DNA of 33,029 bases, taken from NCBI RefSeq assembly GCF_016428755.1, contig NZ_JAELTI010000062.1, positions 1 to 33,029 on the forward strand, written 5' to 3'. Each line of letters opens with the position of its first letter. Positions within the stretch are counted from its first letter, which is position 1. Positions 8,441 through 17,752 of this stretch are shown piece by piece. The notes under the pieces were generated by a model. The model saw nothing but the letters and a program-made list of their open reading frames with translations. It ran no database searches and had not been told where the DNA came from. A program made the position numbers and the translations under genes. Source of the stretch: Allobosea sp. ASV33. GTDB taxonomy: Bacteria > Pseudomonadota > Alphaproteobacteria > Rhizobiales > Beijerinckiaceae.

Positions 8441-9523
8441 ATGCTCGTCTGGCTCGCCGACTTCGCCGGCACCTTCCCGGTGCTGAACGTCTTCCGCTAC
8501 ATCACCTTCCGCGCAGGTGGGGCGACCGCGACGGCGCTGCTCTTCGTCTTCTTCTTCGGTCCCTCGGCCATCTCCTGGCTTAGGATCAAGCAGGGCAAGG
8601 GCCAGCCGATCCGCACAGACGGACCGGAATCGCATCTCGCCAAGCGCGGCACGCCAACGATGGGCGGGCTGATGATCCTGACCGGGCTTTTCGTCGCCGT
8701 GCTGCTCTGGGGCAACCTGCGCAATCCTTACGTCTGGATCGTGCTCGGCGTTACCGCGGCTTACGGCGCCATCGGCTTCTATGACGACTTCCTCAAGGTC
8801 ACCAAGCAGTCGCACAAGGGCTTCTCGGGCAAGGCCCGCATCGCGATCGAGGTCGTGGTCGCGCTGATCGCCTGCTATTTCATCATGCAGACGCAGCCGC
8901 CGGCGATCGGTTCGGGCTTCGCGATGCCCTTCCTCAAGGAAGCGATCATCCCGCTCGGCATCCTGTTCCCGCTGGTCACCGCCTTCGTCGTGGTCGGTGC
9001 CGGCAACTCGGTGAACCTGACCGACGGGCTCGACGGCCTCGCCATCGTGCCGGTGATGATCGCCGCCGGTACCTTCGGCTTCATCTCCTATCTCGTCGGC
9101 AACGCGATCTTCGCCAATTATCTGCAGATCCATCACATCCCCGGCGCGGGCGAGCTGGCGGTGATCTGCGGCGCGGTGATCGGCGCCGGCCTCGGCTTCC
9201 TCTGGTTCAACGCGCCGCCGGCCCAGATCTTCATGGGCGATACCGGTTCGCTCGGCTTAGGGGGCCTGCTCGGCACGATCGCGGTCGCGACCAAGCATGA
9301 GATCGTGCTGGCCATCGTCGGTGGTCTCTTCGTCGTCGAGGCGCTCTCGGTGATCATCCAGGTCTTCGTGTTCAAGCGCACGGGCAAGCGCGTCTTCCTG
9401 ATGGCGCCGATCCACCACCATTTCGAGAAGCTGGGCTGGACCGAGCCGCAGGTCGTGATCCGCTTCTGGATCATCTCGGTTGTGCTCGCGCTGGTCGGCC
9501 TCGCCACGCTGAAGCTGCGCTGA
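8441..9523 (+). CDS. mraY: Phospho-N-acetylmuramoyl-pentapeptide-transferase MraY
   Basis: A 360-residue integral membrane enzyme that transfers phospho-MurNAc-pentapeptide to undecaprenyl phosphate, making lipid I. About ten hydrophobic segments are visible. Catalytic and signature residues include D115-D116 (FYDDFLK), [10 protein letters not shown] with D195 and D198, MGDTGS with D267, and the triple histidine at 325-327 in PIHHHFE. The family length is about 360. The ATG is 20 bases after the murF stop; only a weak purine-rich ribosome site is visible. One TTA leucine codon at 9257 is unusual for such GC-rich DNA. Confidence 0.97.
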   Translation: MLVWLADFAGTFPVLNVFRYITFRAGGATATALLFVFFFGPSAISWLRIKQGKGQPIRTDGPESHLAKRGTPTMGGLMILTGLFVAVLLWGNLRNPYVWIVLGVTAAYGAIGFYDDFLKVTKQSHKGFSGKARIAIEVVVALIACYFIMQTQPPAIGSGFAMPFLKEAIIPLGILFPLVTAFVVVGAGNSVNLTDGLDGLAIVPVMIAAGTFGFISYLVGNAIFANYLQIHHIPGAGELAVICGAVIGAGLGFLWFNAPPAQIFMGDTGSLGLGGLLGTIAVATKHEIVLAIVGGLFVVEALSVIIQVFVFKRTGKRVFLMAPIHHHFEKLGWTEPQVVIRFWIISVVLALVGLATLKLR

Positions 9524-9533
9524 GAGTGCACGC

Positions 9534-10967
9534 ATGACGCCCGTCACCGTTTTCGCCGGGCGCAAGGTCGCCCTGTTCGGCCTCGGCGGCTCCGGGCTTG
9601 CCACGGCGCGCGCGCTCAAGGCGGGCGGTGCCGATGTCGCAGCCTGGGACGACAACGAAAAGAGCCGTGAGAAGGCGGCGACTGACGGTATCGCCGTCGT
9701 CGATCTGGCGAATGTGGATTGGTCGGGCTTCGCGGCCTTCGTGCTCTCGCCCGGCGTGCCGCTGACCCATCCCGAGCCGCACTGGACGGTCGGCAAGGCC
9801 AAGGCTGCCGGCGTCGCGATCATCGGCGATGTCGAGTTGTTCTTCCTGGAGCGCGCGAAGGTCGCGCCTGGTGCACCGGTCGTCTGCATTACCGGCACCA
9901 ACGGCAAATCGACCACGACCGCGCTGATCGCGCATGTGCTGAAGGAGGCTGGCCGCGACGTGCAGATGGGCGGCAATATCGGCACTGCCGTGCTGGCGCT
10001 GGAGCCGCCGGCCGCTAACCGCATCCATGTCATCGAGTGCTCGAGCTACCAGATCGACCTCGCGCCTTCGCTCGCGCCGACCGTCGGCATCCAGATGAAC
10101 CTGACGCCGGATCATCTCGACCGCCACGGTTCGCTGGAGAACTACGCCGCGATCAAGGAGCGGCTTGTTGCTGCGGCCGATATCGCGGTGGTCGGCGTCG
10201 ATGACGAGGCCTCGAAGCAGATGGCGCGCCGTCGCGCCGCTGGAGGCCGCCGGCTTGTAAGGATCAGCGGCGAGCAGCCGCTGGATGAGGGCGTCTTCGC
10301 AGGCGTCACCGCCAATCAGGGCCGGCTCGATACGCGCATCGTCGAAGTGAAGGACGGCAAGCCAAAGGTCGTCGCCAATCTCGCCGGGATCGGTAGCCTA
10401 CGCGGCTCGCACAATGCGCAGAACGCGGCAGCGGCCTTTGCCGCCTGCTCGGCTTTGGGCCTCACCGCGGAAGAGATCGCGGCCGGCTTCAAGACCTATC
10501 CGGGCCTGGCGCACCGCATGGAAGAACTCGGCCGGATCGGCCGCGTCGTCTTCATCAACGATTCCAAGGCGACCAATGCCGATTCCACCGAGAAGGCGCT
10601 GACCTCCTTTCACGGCATCTTCTGGATCCTCGGCGGCAAGGCCAAGGACGGTGGCATCGAGAGCTTGCGCCGCTATTTCCCGAACATCGCGCGGGCCTAC
10701 CTGATCGGCGCGGCGAGCGACCTCTTCGCCGCGACCTTCGACGATGACGGGCGCGTCAGTTACGAGCGCAGCGTCACGCTCGACAAGGCCGTGGCGGATG
10801 CGACGCGCGATGCGCTGGCGGCGCCGGGCGAGGGCGAGATCGCGGTGCTGCTCTCACCGGCCTGCGCCTCCTTCGACCAGTTCCCGAATTTCGAGGTGCG
10901 CGGCGACGCGTTCCGCAAGCTGGTCTCAGAACTGCCGGGCTTCGAGCCCTTCGGCGGGAAGCGCTAG
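9534..10967 (+). CDS. murD: UDP-N-acetylmuramoylalanine--D-glutamate ligase MurD
   Basis: A 477-residue cytoplasmic Mur ligase that adds D-glutamate to UDP-MurNAc-L-Ala. It has the N-terminal [14 protein letters not shown] dinucleotide-like fold, the ATP loop GTNGKST at residues 121-127, the HRMEELG block and NDSKATN motif, and [20 protein letters not shown] near the C-terminus. It ends the first co-directional block of the cluster. The next gene is convergent and the two stop codons are only two bases apart, with no obvious terminator between them. Confidence 0.97.
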   Translation: MTPVTVFAGRKVALFGLGGSGLATARALKAGGADVAAWDDNEKSREKAATDGIAVVDLANVDWSGFAAFVLSPGVPLTHPEPHWTVGKAKAAGVAIIGDVELFFLERAKVAPGAPVVCITGTNGKSTTTALIAHVLKEAGRDVQMGGNIGTAVLALEPPAANRIHVIECSSYQIDLAPSLAPTVGIQMNLTPDHLDRHGSLENYAAIKERLVAAADIAVVGVDDEASKQMARRRAAGGRRLVRISGEQPLDEGVFAGVTANQGRLDTRIVEVKDGKPKVVANLAGIGSLRGSHNAQNAAAAFAACSALGLTAEEIAAGFKTYPGLAHRMEELGRIGRVVFINDSKATNADSTEKALTSFHGIFWILGGKAKDGGIESLRRYFPNIARAYLIGAASDLFAATFDDDGRVSYERSVTLDKAVADATRDALAAPGEGEIAVLLSPACASFDQFPNFEVRGDAFRKLVSELPGFEPFGGKR

Positions 10968-10969
10968 TT

Positions 10970-11449
10970 TCAACCCCGCCGGGCTGCCTCGATCTTGGCG
11001 ACGTCGATCTTCTGCATCGTCATCATCGCGGCGAAGGCGCGCTTCGATTCCTCGCCGCCGGCCGAGAGCGCTTCGGTCAGCGCGCGCGGGGTGATCTGCC
11101 AGGACAGACCCCATTTGTCCTTGCACCAGCCGCAATCGCTTTCCTTGCCGCCATTGCCGACGATGGCGTTCCAGTAACGATCCGTTTCCTCCTGGTCCTC
11201 GGTGGCGATCTGGAACGAGAAGGCCTCGCTGTGCTTGAACATCGGCCCGCCATTGAGGCCGAGGCAGGGGATGCCGAGCACCGTGAAGGTGACCGTCAGC
11301 GCGTCGCCGGCCTTGCCCGACGGAAAATCGGTCGGTGCGCGGAAGACCTCCTTCACCGCGCTGTCCGGGAAGGTTTCGGCATAGAAGCGGGCAGCGGCCT
11401 CGGCATCCTTGTCGTACCACAGGCAGATCGTGTTCTTGGCGACGGCCAT
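10970..11449 (-). CDS. VOC-family protein (PhnB / 3-demethylubiquinone methyltransferase-like domain)
   Basis: A 159-residue protein of the vicinal-oxygen-chelate superfamily, PhnB-like subgroup. Typical features are the TICLWYDKDAEAAARFYAETFP start, LNGGPMFKHSEAFSF in the middle, and DRYWNAIVGNGGKESDCGWCKDKWGLSWQITP near the C-terminus. The reaction is unknown; many members are annotated by similarity only. The ATG at 11449 has AAGGA upstream; a longer frame to 11509 exists but lacks a ribosome site. It is convergent with murD and is not a known dcw component, so it is probably an insertion. Confidence 0.82.
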   Translation of the reverse strand: MAVAKNTICLWYDKDAEAAARFYAETFPDSAVKEVFRAPTDFPSGKAGDALTVTFTVLGIPCLGLNGGPMFKHSEAFSFQIATEDQEETDRYWNAIVGNGGKESDCGWCKDKWGLSWQITPRALTEALSAGGEESKRAFAAMMTMQKIDVAKIEAARRG

Positions 11450-11566
11450 GGTCAGTCCTTTCGCTGTCGAGACGGGTGCGCCGCGAAACTCCCCGCATGG
11501 GCACGACAATTCGTGTCAGGAGTGGCCGCGGCAGCTCGATCAAGCTGCAGGGTCGTCGAGGCGAGG

Positions 11567-11598
11567 AGATGGCGGGCGTGAGGTCCGACCCGCCATCT
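11567..11598 (-). terminator. Hairpin downstream of the MFS transporter gene
   Basis: A perfect 10-bp stem (AGATGGCGGG at 11567-11576 and its complement at 11589-11598) surrounds a 12-base loop. It lies 22 bases beyond the MFS stop codon. No clear U tract follows in the leftward direction, so it may act with Rho or only protect the RNA end. Confidence 0.4.
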
Positions 11599-11620
11599 TT
11601 GACGTCGCCAGTCGCAACTT

Positions 11621-12871
11621 CTAGCGCTCGGACTGCGCTGTTCGAATGGCCAGCGGCAGCGCCGTGACGATGACCGGGGCGACCAACAGGGCCCAGGCGG
11701 CGGAATAGCCGAACTGGTCGGTGACGAGGCCGAAGAGCCAGGGGCCGAGCGCCATCGCAATCAGACAGAGTGTCGAGGCGAAGCTGACCGTCGAGGCGAT
11801 CGAGGTCGACGGCGCCATCTCCGCGATCTCGAGCAGGTAGAGCGGGAACCAGCCGATCCCGAACAGGCCGAAGGCGACGAGGACGGTCGCCGTGAGCCAG
11901 GCCGGGGCGCCGAGCGGCAAGGCGGCGAAGATCATGACGATCACGGTCCCGATCAGTGCGATGGCGGCGAAGGCACGCGGGCGATGTCCGGGCCAGAGCC
12001 GGTCGCAGAGCCAGGGCAGGCCGACGCGACCGGGGATGCCGGCAAGCTGCGCCAGGGCGAACAAGCTGGCCGCGCCGACGAGGCCGAGGCCGAGCGCGCC
12101 GCCCATATAGCCGATGGCATGGGCGGTGAAGGTGAACTGGAAGGCCGACATCGCGATGCCCAGCCGGAGCACCGGCCAGAATTGCGGGTTCTTCCCGACG
12201 GTTCGGATCAGGGCGCCGAGCTTCAGCGGCTCCTCGCGCCTGGCTCCGGGCGCGGCCTGTCCGCCCTCGCGATAGAACAGCAGGAACAGCAGGCTGCCGA
12301 GCACGGAAACGCCAGCGCTGAACCAGGCGGCTGCCGACAAGCCGGCCTGCGCGGCGATGAGCGGCAGCAGCGCCGCCGCGATCATCGTGCCCAGCGGGAC
12401 GGCCGCCTGCCGGAAACCCGTCGCCAATGCGCGATGGCGCGGCGGGAACCAGCGCATGATCGCCCGCGTGCCGCCCGGCTGCACGGCAGCATAGGTGCCG
12501 CCGAGGGCGGCCATGCAGAGCAACAGGCCGGTCAGCTCCGTCGCGAAGGAGGCGGCCACCATCGCGGCGGCCATGGCCAGCATGGCGAGCCCGACGACGA
12601 CACGCTCGCCATAGCGGTCGATCGCCCGGCCGATGCCGTAGATCGTCGCGATCTGGGCGCCATTCATCAGCGTCACCGCCAGCGAGGCCGAGGCCAACGA
12701 GACGCCGAAGGCATCGCGCCAGAAGGGCACGAGGATGTAGACGCCCTGCGAAACCACGGAGCCGGCGGTCTGGGTTGCGACGGCGACCGTCAGGACGGTC
12801 CAGATGGAGATGCTGGTCGGAGCCGGCTCCGCAGATGGTATGGGTGAGGCGGCGGCGGTGGTTCTGGTCAT
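11621..12871 (-). CDS. Major facilitator superfamily transporter
   Basis: A 416-residue inner-membrane protein with about twelve hydrophobic segments and an MFS layout, including a central charged loop (GGQAAPGARREEPLKLGALI). Substrate cannot be deduced; the sequence suggests an efflux or organic-anion type carrier. The start is uncertain. ATG 12871 gives a short cytoplasmic N-terminus and leaves room for a divergent promoter, while an in-frame ATG at 12919 would add 16 residues; neither has a clear ribosome site. It is divergent from a LysR regulator, which very likely controls it. It sits inside the dcw cluster between murD and ftsW. Confidence 0.85.
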   Translation of the reverse strand: MTRTTAAASPIPSAEPAPTSISIWTVLTVAVATQTAGSVVSQGVYILVPFWRDAFGVSLASASLAVTLMNGAQIATIYGIGRAIDRYGERVVVGLAMLAMAAAMVAASFATELTGLLLCMAALGGTYAAVQPGGTRAIMRWFPPRHRALATGFRQAAVPLGTMIAAALLPLIAAQAGLSAAAWFSAGVSVLGSLLFLLFYREGGQAAPGARREEPLKLGALIRTVGKNPQFWPVLRLGIAMSAFQFTFTAHAIGYMGGALGLGLVGAASLFALAQLAGIPGRVGLPWLCDRLWPGHRPRAFAAIALIGTVIVMIFAALPLGAPAWLTATVLVAFGLFGIGWFPLYLLEIAEMAPSTSIASTVSFASTLCLIAMALGPWLFGLVTDQFGYSAAWALLVAPVIVTALPLAIRTAQSER

Positions 12872-12942
12872 CGGCTTTCGAGTCCGGAGGCGATGCCACG
12901 ACCAGACGCCGATTTTCATCTCATCGAAACTGTCGGGTTTCG

Positions 12943-12957
12943 GATATCAGTGATATC
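12943..12957. promoter_or_regulatory. Palindromic operator in the MFS/LysR divergent region
   Basis: GATATCA-G-TGATATC is a perfect 7-bp palindrome around one base. It ends nine bases before the LysR start codon, and a further GATATC occurs within the first codons (12969-12974). Such a site between divergent genes fits binding by the LysR protein, controlling itself and the transporter. This is inferred from position and symmetry. Confidence 0.5.
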
Positions 12958-12965
12958 GTTCTGTT

Positions 12966-13829
12966 ATGGATATCCGCCGCTTGCTCGATCCCGAAGCTGT
13001 CGAGACCTTCGTTCTCGCCGCCGACCTGCGCTCCTTCACCAAGGCGGCGGCCACGCTGAACACGACGCAGGCCGCGGTCTCGCTGCGGTTGAAGCGATTG
13101 GAGGCGCAGATCGGCCAGCGCCTGCTCGAACGCACGCCGCGCCGTATCGGCCTCACTCCGGCCGGCGAGCGCTTCCTCGGGCCGGCGCGGGACATCCTCG
13201 CTGCCCACCGCCGCGCCGCTGAGGCGCTGATGCAGGAGAACGTGTCGCTCAATCTCGGCGTCACGCATCATCTCGTCGGACCCGAGCTGACGCGGGCGAT
13301 CCAGGTCGCCGGGCAGCCGGGTGGGGGCGTGACGCTGTCGCTGCGGACGGGGCTCTCGCGCGGGCTGCTCGAGATGTTCGATGCCGGCGAGCTCGATGCG
13401 GTCATCGTCCTGCGCCATGATGCCAGCCGGCGCGACGGGGAAATCCTCGCCGAGTCGCGGTTCGGCTGGTTCGCCGCGCCGACATTCTCGCCGTTCCAGG
13501 GCGAGCCGTTGCCGCTCGCGGTGCAGCGGCAGCCTTGCAATCTGCGGGCGATGGCGGTCGATGCCCTGGCTGTCGCGGGCTTGCCGTGGCGGGAGTCGTT
13601 CGTCGGCGAGGGTGCTGCTTCGGTCGCCGCGGCAGCGAGCGCCGGCCTTGGTCTGGCGCCGCTCGCGCATTGTGCCGTGCCGGCGGGATTGGTCGAGGTC
13701 GGCGGGCGCTTCAAGCTGCCGCCACTCCCGCCGCGGCCCATCATTCTGCACTCGGCGGTGAGCCGCCCGCGGGCCGCCGCGCTGCTCAACGGGATGGCGT
13801 CGGCGTTCCGCTCCGTGGCCGTGCGATGA
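12966..13829 (+). CDS. LysR-family transcriptional regulator
   Basis: A 287-residue LysR-type regulator. The N-terminal winged helix-turn-helix covers about residues 10-70, with SFTKAAATLNTTQAAVSLRLKRLEAQIGQRLLERTPRRIGLTPAGERFL. The rest is a periplasmic-binding-like effector domain of ordinary length. The inducer is unknown. No ribosome site is visible before ATG 12966, and the palindromic operator ends nine bases upstream, so the message may be leaderless or have a very short leader. It is divergent from the MFS gene, its likely target. Confidence 0.92.
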   Translation: MDIRRLLDPEAVETFVLAADLRSFTKAAATLNTTQAAVSLRLKRLEAQIGQRLLERTPRRIGLTPAGERFLGPARDILAAHRRAAEALMQENVSLNLGVTHHLVGPELTRAIQVAGQPGGGVTLSLRTGLSRGLLEMFDAGELDAVIVLRHDASRRDGEILAESRFGWFAAPTFSPFQGEPLPLAVQRQPCNLRAMAVDALAVAGLPWRESFVGEGAASVAAAASAGLGLAPLAHCAVPAGLVEVGGRFKLPPLPPRPIILHSAVSRPRAAALLNGMASAFRSVAVR

Positions 13830-13881
13830 TGTGGATGGCGCTGCCCCGAAGCCGCTGATCCGGCACATCGGAATCAATCGG

Positions 13882-13898
13882 TTAACCATTCATTGACA
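13882..13898 (+). promoter_or_regulatory. CtrA-like box overlapping a TTGACA hexamer upstream of ftsW
   Basis: TTAA at 13882-13885, seven bases, then TTGAC at 13893-13897 differs by one base from the alphaproteobacterial CtrA consensus TTAA-N7-TTAAC. The second half is also TTGACA, a perfect -35, but no good -10 follows at 16-18 bases. It is the only promoter-like element in the 121 bases before ftsW. Confidence 0.45.
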
Positions 13899-13950
13899 GA
13901 GTGATTCGTCACGCAGGCGTGGCTTCGGCCGCGCAGAATTTGTCGATGGG

Positions 13951-15084
13951 ATGCCCGTCATGGTCTCGCGCGCGGAACCTTCTCTCAGCGGTCGCTGGTG
14001 GTGGTCGATCGACCGCTTCATCCTGACCGCGCTCGTCGCGCTGATGGTCTCGGGCGTCGTGCTGCTGATGGCCGGCGGCCCGCCGGTGGCCGAGCGGCTC
14101 GGCCTCTCGACCTTCCATTTCGTCAACCGACAGGCGGCCTATCTCGCCGGCGCGATGGTGATTTTCCTGGGGGTGTCGCTGATGACGCCACGCCAGGTGC
14201 GCCGTACGGCATTGCTGCTCTATGTCGGCTCGCTCGCCATGGTGGTGGCGACGCTCTATTTCGGCGTTGAGGTGAAGGGCGCGAAACGCTGGCTGACACT
14301 CGGGCCGTTGGGCTCCGTCCAGCCGTCGGAGTTCCTCAAGCCCGCCTTCGTCGTGATGGCCGCCTGGGCCTTTGCCGAAGGCACGCGCCGGCCGGACCTG
14401 CCGGGCACGATCCTGGCGCTGCTGCTGCTGCCCTTCACCATCGTGCCGCTCGTCCTCCAGCCCGATTTCGGCCAGACCATGCTGGTCAGCCTCGTCTGGG
14501 CGGGGCTGTTCTTCGTCGCCGGCCTGCACTGGTTCTGGGTGATCGGGTTAGGGGGCGTCGGTGCCGTCGGCATCGTCGTCGCCTATGAGTTCGTGCCGCA
14601 TGTCCGCGCCCGCATCGAGCGCTTCATGGACAAGGGGTCGGGCGATTCATTCCAGGTCGACACGGCGCTGGAGAGCTTCGCGCAGGGCGGCTGGCTCGGC
14701 AAAGGCCCGGGCGAGGGCACGGTGAAGCGCATCCTGCCGGATGCCCATACCGACTTCATCTTCGCGGTCACGGCCGAGGAATTCGGCATCGTGGTCTGCA
14801 TGCTTCTGGTCGCGCTCTTCGCGGTGATCGTGATCCGGGCGCTGTTCGTGGCGCAGAAGGCGGAGGACCCGTTCATCCGTCTCGCGGTCACCGGACTCGC
14901 CCTGCTCTTCGGCATCCAGGCGGCGATCAACATGATGGTCAACCTGCACATGATGCCGGCCAAGGGCATGACGCTGCCCTTCATCTCCTATGGCGGCTCC
15001 TCGCTGCTTTCGCTCGCGGTCGGCACCGGCTTCCTGCTGGCGCTCACGCGGCGGCGGCCACGCTCCGCCGATTTCGGGCGCTGA
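13951..15084 (+). CDS. ftsW: Septal peptidoglycan glycosyltransferase FtsW (SEDS family)
   Basis: A 377-residue polytopic membrane protein that polymerises lipid II into septal glycan strands together with FtsI. About ten membrane segments are visible. SEDS landmarks include KGAKRWLTLGPLGSVQPSEFLKP at about residues 109-131, LQPDFGQTMLV, and the C-terminal MMPAKGMTLPFISYGGSSLLSLAVGTGFLLAL. ATG 13951 has only a weak ribosome site, and ATG 13960 is also possible. It restarts the cluster after the murD-side insertion and is followed three bases later by murG. One TTA codon lies at 14548. Confidence 0.96.
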   Translation: MPVMVSRAEPSLSGRWWWSIDRFILTALVALMVSGVVLLMAGGPPVAERLGLSTFHFVNRQAAYLAGAMVIFLGVSLMTPRQVRRTALLLYVGSLAMVVATLYFGVEVKGAKRWLTLGPLGSVQPSEFLKPAFVVMAAWAFAEGTRRPDLPGTILALLLLPFTIVPLVLQPDFGQTMLVSLVWAGLFFVAGLHWFWVIGLGGVGAVGIVVAYEFVPHVRARIERFMDKGSGDSFQVDTALESFAQGGWLGKGPGEGTVKRILPDAHTDFIFAVTAEEFGIVVCMLLVALFAVIVIRALFVAQKAEDPFIRLAVTGLALLFGIQAAINMMVNLHMMPAKGMTLPFISYGGSSLLSLAVGTGFLLALTRRRPRSADFGR

Positions 15085-15087
15085 TCG

Positions 15088-16191
15088 ATGGCTGCTGGCA
15101 AGCTCATCATGCTGGCGGCCGGGGGGACCGGCGGCCATCTCTTCCCGGCGGAGGCGCTGAGCCACGCGCTGCACGCCAAGGGCATGCGCGTCGTGCTGAT
15201 GACCGATACGCGTGCCGCCGAGTTCGCCGGCAATTTCCCGGCGGAGGCGGTGCATGCCGTGCCGGCGGCGACGCCGTCCGGCCGCTCGCCGCTGCAGAAG
15301 GCGGCGGCGCTGTTCAACATCGCCAAGGGCACGTTCTCGGCGCGGCGGATCATCCGGCAGGTGAAGCCGGACGTCGTCGTCGGCTTCGGCGGCTATCCGA
15401 CCGTGCCGCCGGTGCTCGGCGCCTCGCTCGCGGGCGTCCGCACGCTCATCCACGAACAGAACGCCGTGATTGGCCGGGCCAACCGCTTCCTCGCCGGCCG
15501 GGCCGACGTGATCGCGACCGGCTTTGCAGAGGTCGGCGGTCTGACGGAAGCGCAGCAGGCCAAGTGCCGCCATGTCGGCAATCCCGTGCGCCCGGCCGTG
15601 ATCGAGGCTGCGGGCCATGATTATGACCCGCCGGGCGAGGACAAGATCAGGCTGCTCGTCTTCGGCGGCAGCCAGGGTGCGCGCATCATGGCCGATATCG
15701 TGCCGCCGGCAGTCCAGCTCCTCACCGATGCCGAGCGGGCGCGCCTGACCATCGTGCAGCAGGCGCGGTCTGAGGACGACGAGCGCGTGCGCGGCATCTA
15801 CGAGACGCTCGGCGTCCCGGCGATGATCGCGCCCTTCTTCAAGGACCTGCCGGCGCAGATGGCGGCGGCGCAGCTCGTGATCGCGCGCTCGGGCGCCTCG
15901 ACGGTGGCGGAGCTCACCGTGATCGGCCGGCCCGCCCTGCTGGTGCCGCTGCCGGGCTCGCTCGACCAGGACCAGGCGGCGAACGCCGCCTTCCTCGAAG
16001 GGGTGGGCGGAGCGATCCGCATTCTCCAGCCCGAATTCACGCCGCGCCATCTTGCCGCCGAATTGTCGAAGCTGATCGCACAGCCCGCGCACTTGACGAC
16101 GATGGCGGCAAACGCGAAGAGCGCCGGCATTCCCGACGCTGCCGACCGCCTCGCCGATCTCGTGATCGCCACGGCCCATACTCCGAACTGA
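15088..16191 (+). CDS. murG: UDP-GlcNAc:undecaprenyl-PP-MurNAc-pentapeptide GlcNAc transferase MurG
   Basis: A 367-residue membrane-associated glycosyltransferase (GT28) that adds GlcNAc to lipid I to make lipid II. The N-terminal glycine loop GGTGGHLFPA at residues 12-21, PDVVVGFGGYPTVPP, HEQNAVIGRANRFLA, the GGSQGARIMAD loop, and ARSGASTVAEL plus PLPGSLDQDQAANA for UDP-GlcNAc binding are all in place. It follows ftsW by three bases and precedes murC by 15, so the three are probably co-transcribed. Confidence 0.97.
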   Translation: MAAGKLIMLAAGGTGGHLFPAEALSHALHAKGMRVVLMTDTRAAEFAGNFPAEAVHAVPAATPSGRSPLQKAAALFNIAKGTFSARRIIRQVKPDVVVGFGGYPTVPPVLGASLAGVRTLIHEQNAVIGRANRFLAGRADVIATGFAEVGGLTEAQQAKCRHVGNPVRPAVIEAAGHDYDPPGEDKIRLLVFGGSQGARIMADIVPPAVQLLTDAERARLTIVQQARSEDDERVRGIYETLGVPAMIAPFFKDLPAQMAAAQLVIARSGASTVAELTVIGRPALLVPLPGSLDQDQAANAAFLEGVGGAIRILQPEFTPRHLAAELSKLIAQPAHLTTMAANAKSAGIPDAADRLADLVIATAHTPN

Positions 16192-16206
16192 CAGGATTCC
16201 AGGACC

Positions 16207-17613
16207 ATGAAGCTGCCGCCGAAGCTCGGCTCCATCCATTTCGTCGGCATCGGCGGCATCGGCATGTCCGGCATCGCCGAGGTCCTGCACAATCTCGGCT
16301 ACAAGGTGCAGGGCTCGGACGCCTCCGACGGCGCGAACGTCAAGCGCCTCGCCGACAAGGGCATCACCACCTTCGTCGGCCACAAGGCGGAGAATCTCGG
16401 CGAGGCCGAGGTCGTCGTCGTTTCGACCGCGATCAAGCGCGACAATCCCGAACTGCTTGCGGCCCGCGAGCAGCGCCTACCGGTGGTGCGCCGCGCCGAG
16501 ATGCTGGCCGAGTTGATGCGCCTCAAGAGCTGCGTCGCCATCGCCGGCACCCATGGCAAGACGACGACGACCTCGCTGGTCGCGACGCTGCTGGAGAAGG
16601 GCGGGCTCGACCCGACCGTGATCAATGGCGGCATAATAAACGCCTACGGCACCAATGCCCGCATGGGCGAGAGCGACTGGATGGTGGTCGAGGCCGACGA
16701 GTCCGACGGCACCTTCCTGAAGCTGCCGGCCGACGTCGCGATCGTCACCAATATCGACCCCGAGCATCTCGACCATTTCGGCACCTTCGACGCGATCAAG
16801 GCGGCCTTCCGCTCCTTCGTCGAGAACCTGCCCTTCTACGGCTTCGCGGTGATGTGCATCGACCATCCGACGGTGCAGGGCCTCGTCGGCCAGATCACCG
16901 ACCGGCGCGTCGTCACCTATGGCGAGAACCCGCAGGCCGATTTCCGCCTGATCGATATCGATCTCTCGGGCGGGCAGGCGAAGTTCACGCTGCTGATCCG
17001 CGACCGCAAGACCGGCCGGGACGAGGTGATCCGCGACCTCGTCATGCCGATGCCCGGCCATCACAACGCGCTCAACGCCACGGCTGCGATCGCGGTCGCC
17101 TACGATCTCGGCATCCCCGTGCAGCGTATCCGCGAAGCGCTGGCCGGCTTCGGTGGCGTCAAGCGCCGCTTCACCAAGACCGGCGAGTGGAACGGCGCGC
17201 TGATCTTCGACGATTACGGCCACCACCCGGTCGAGATCGCCGCGGTGCTCAAGGCCGCCCGCGCCTCGACCAAGAGCAAGGTCATCGCGATCGTCCAGCC
17301 GCATCGCTACACCCGCCTGTCGAGCCTGTTCGACGATTTCGCCGCCTGCTTCAACGATGCCGACACGGTGATCGTGACCGATACCTATGCGGCGGGCGAA
17401 GCGCCGATCCCCGGCGCCGACCGCGATTCGCTGGTCGCCGGGATCAAGGCGCGCGGCCATCGCCACGCGCTGCCCTTGGAGAGCTCCGACAAGCTCGCCG
17501 AGATGGTGGCGGAGCTGGCGGGGCCGGGCGACTATGTCGTGTTCCTCGGCGCCGGCAACATCACGCAATGGGCTTATGCGCTGCCGGGGGAACTGGCGGC
17601 GCTGAAGGGGTAG
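16207..17613 (+). CDS. murC: UDP-N-acetylmuramate--L-alanine ligase MurC
   Basis: A 468-residue cytoplasmic Mur ligase and the first amino-acid-adding enzyme of the UDP-MurNAc-peptide pathway. It has the N-terminal [22 protein letters not shown] motif (about 11-32), the ATP loop GTHGKTT at 114-120, EADESDGTF, and the [11 protein letters not shown] motif of the C-terminal domain. CAGGA lies shortly upstream of the ATG. It ends just before a palindromic intergenic repeat, which separates it from murB. Confidence 0.97.
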   Translation: MKLPPKLGSIHFVGIGGIGMSGIAEVLHNLGYKVQGSDASDGANVKRLADKGITTFVGHKAENLGEAEVVVVSTAIKRDNPELLAAREQRLPVVRRAEMLAELMRLKSCVAIAGTHGKTTTTSLVATLLEKGGLDPTVINGGIINAYGTNARMGESDWMVVEADESDGTFLKLPADVAIVTNIDPEHLDHFGTFDAIKAAFRSFVENLPFYGFAVMCIDHPTVQGLVGQITDRRVVTYGENPQADFRLIDIDLSGGQAKFTLLIRDRKTGRDEVIRDLVMPMPGHHNALNATAAIAVAYDLGIPVQRIREALAGFGGVKRRFTKTGEWNGALIFDDYGHHPVEIAAVLKAARASTKSKVIAIVQPHRYTRLSSLFDDFAACFNDADTVIVTDTYAAGEAPIPGADRDSLVAGIKARGHRHALPLESSDKLAEMVAELAGPGDYVVFLGAGNITQWAYALPGELAALKG

Positions 17614-17633
17614 GCGCGGCTCTCCGCAATTGC

Positions 17634-17714
17634 GCCGTCATGCTCGGGCTTGACCCGAGCATCTCCTGCCAGAGATTCTCGGGTCTACGCTTCGCTTCGC
17701 CCGAGAATGACGGC
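17634..17714. repeat. Palindromic intergenic repeat, family 1 copy B
   Basis: The ends GCCGTCATGCTCGGG (17634-17648) and CCCGAGAATGACGGC (17700-17714) are inverted with one mismatch. Inner parts contain GGGCTTGACCCGAG and TCGGGTCTACGCTTCGCTTCG, shared in form with the copies near 20183 and 29674. It fills most of the murC-murB gap and may act as a 3'-end hairpin. Confidence 0.75.
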
Positions 17715-17752
17715 CTGTTCCGTCCCCGACCACCATGCTCTAAAGCGACGCC

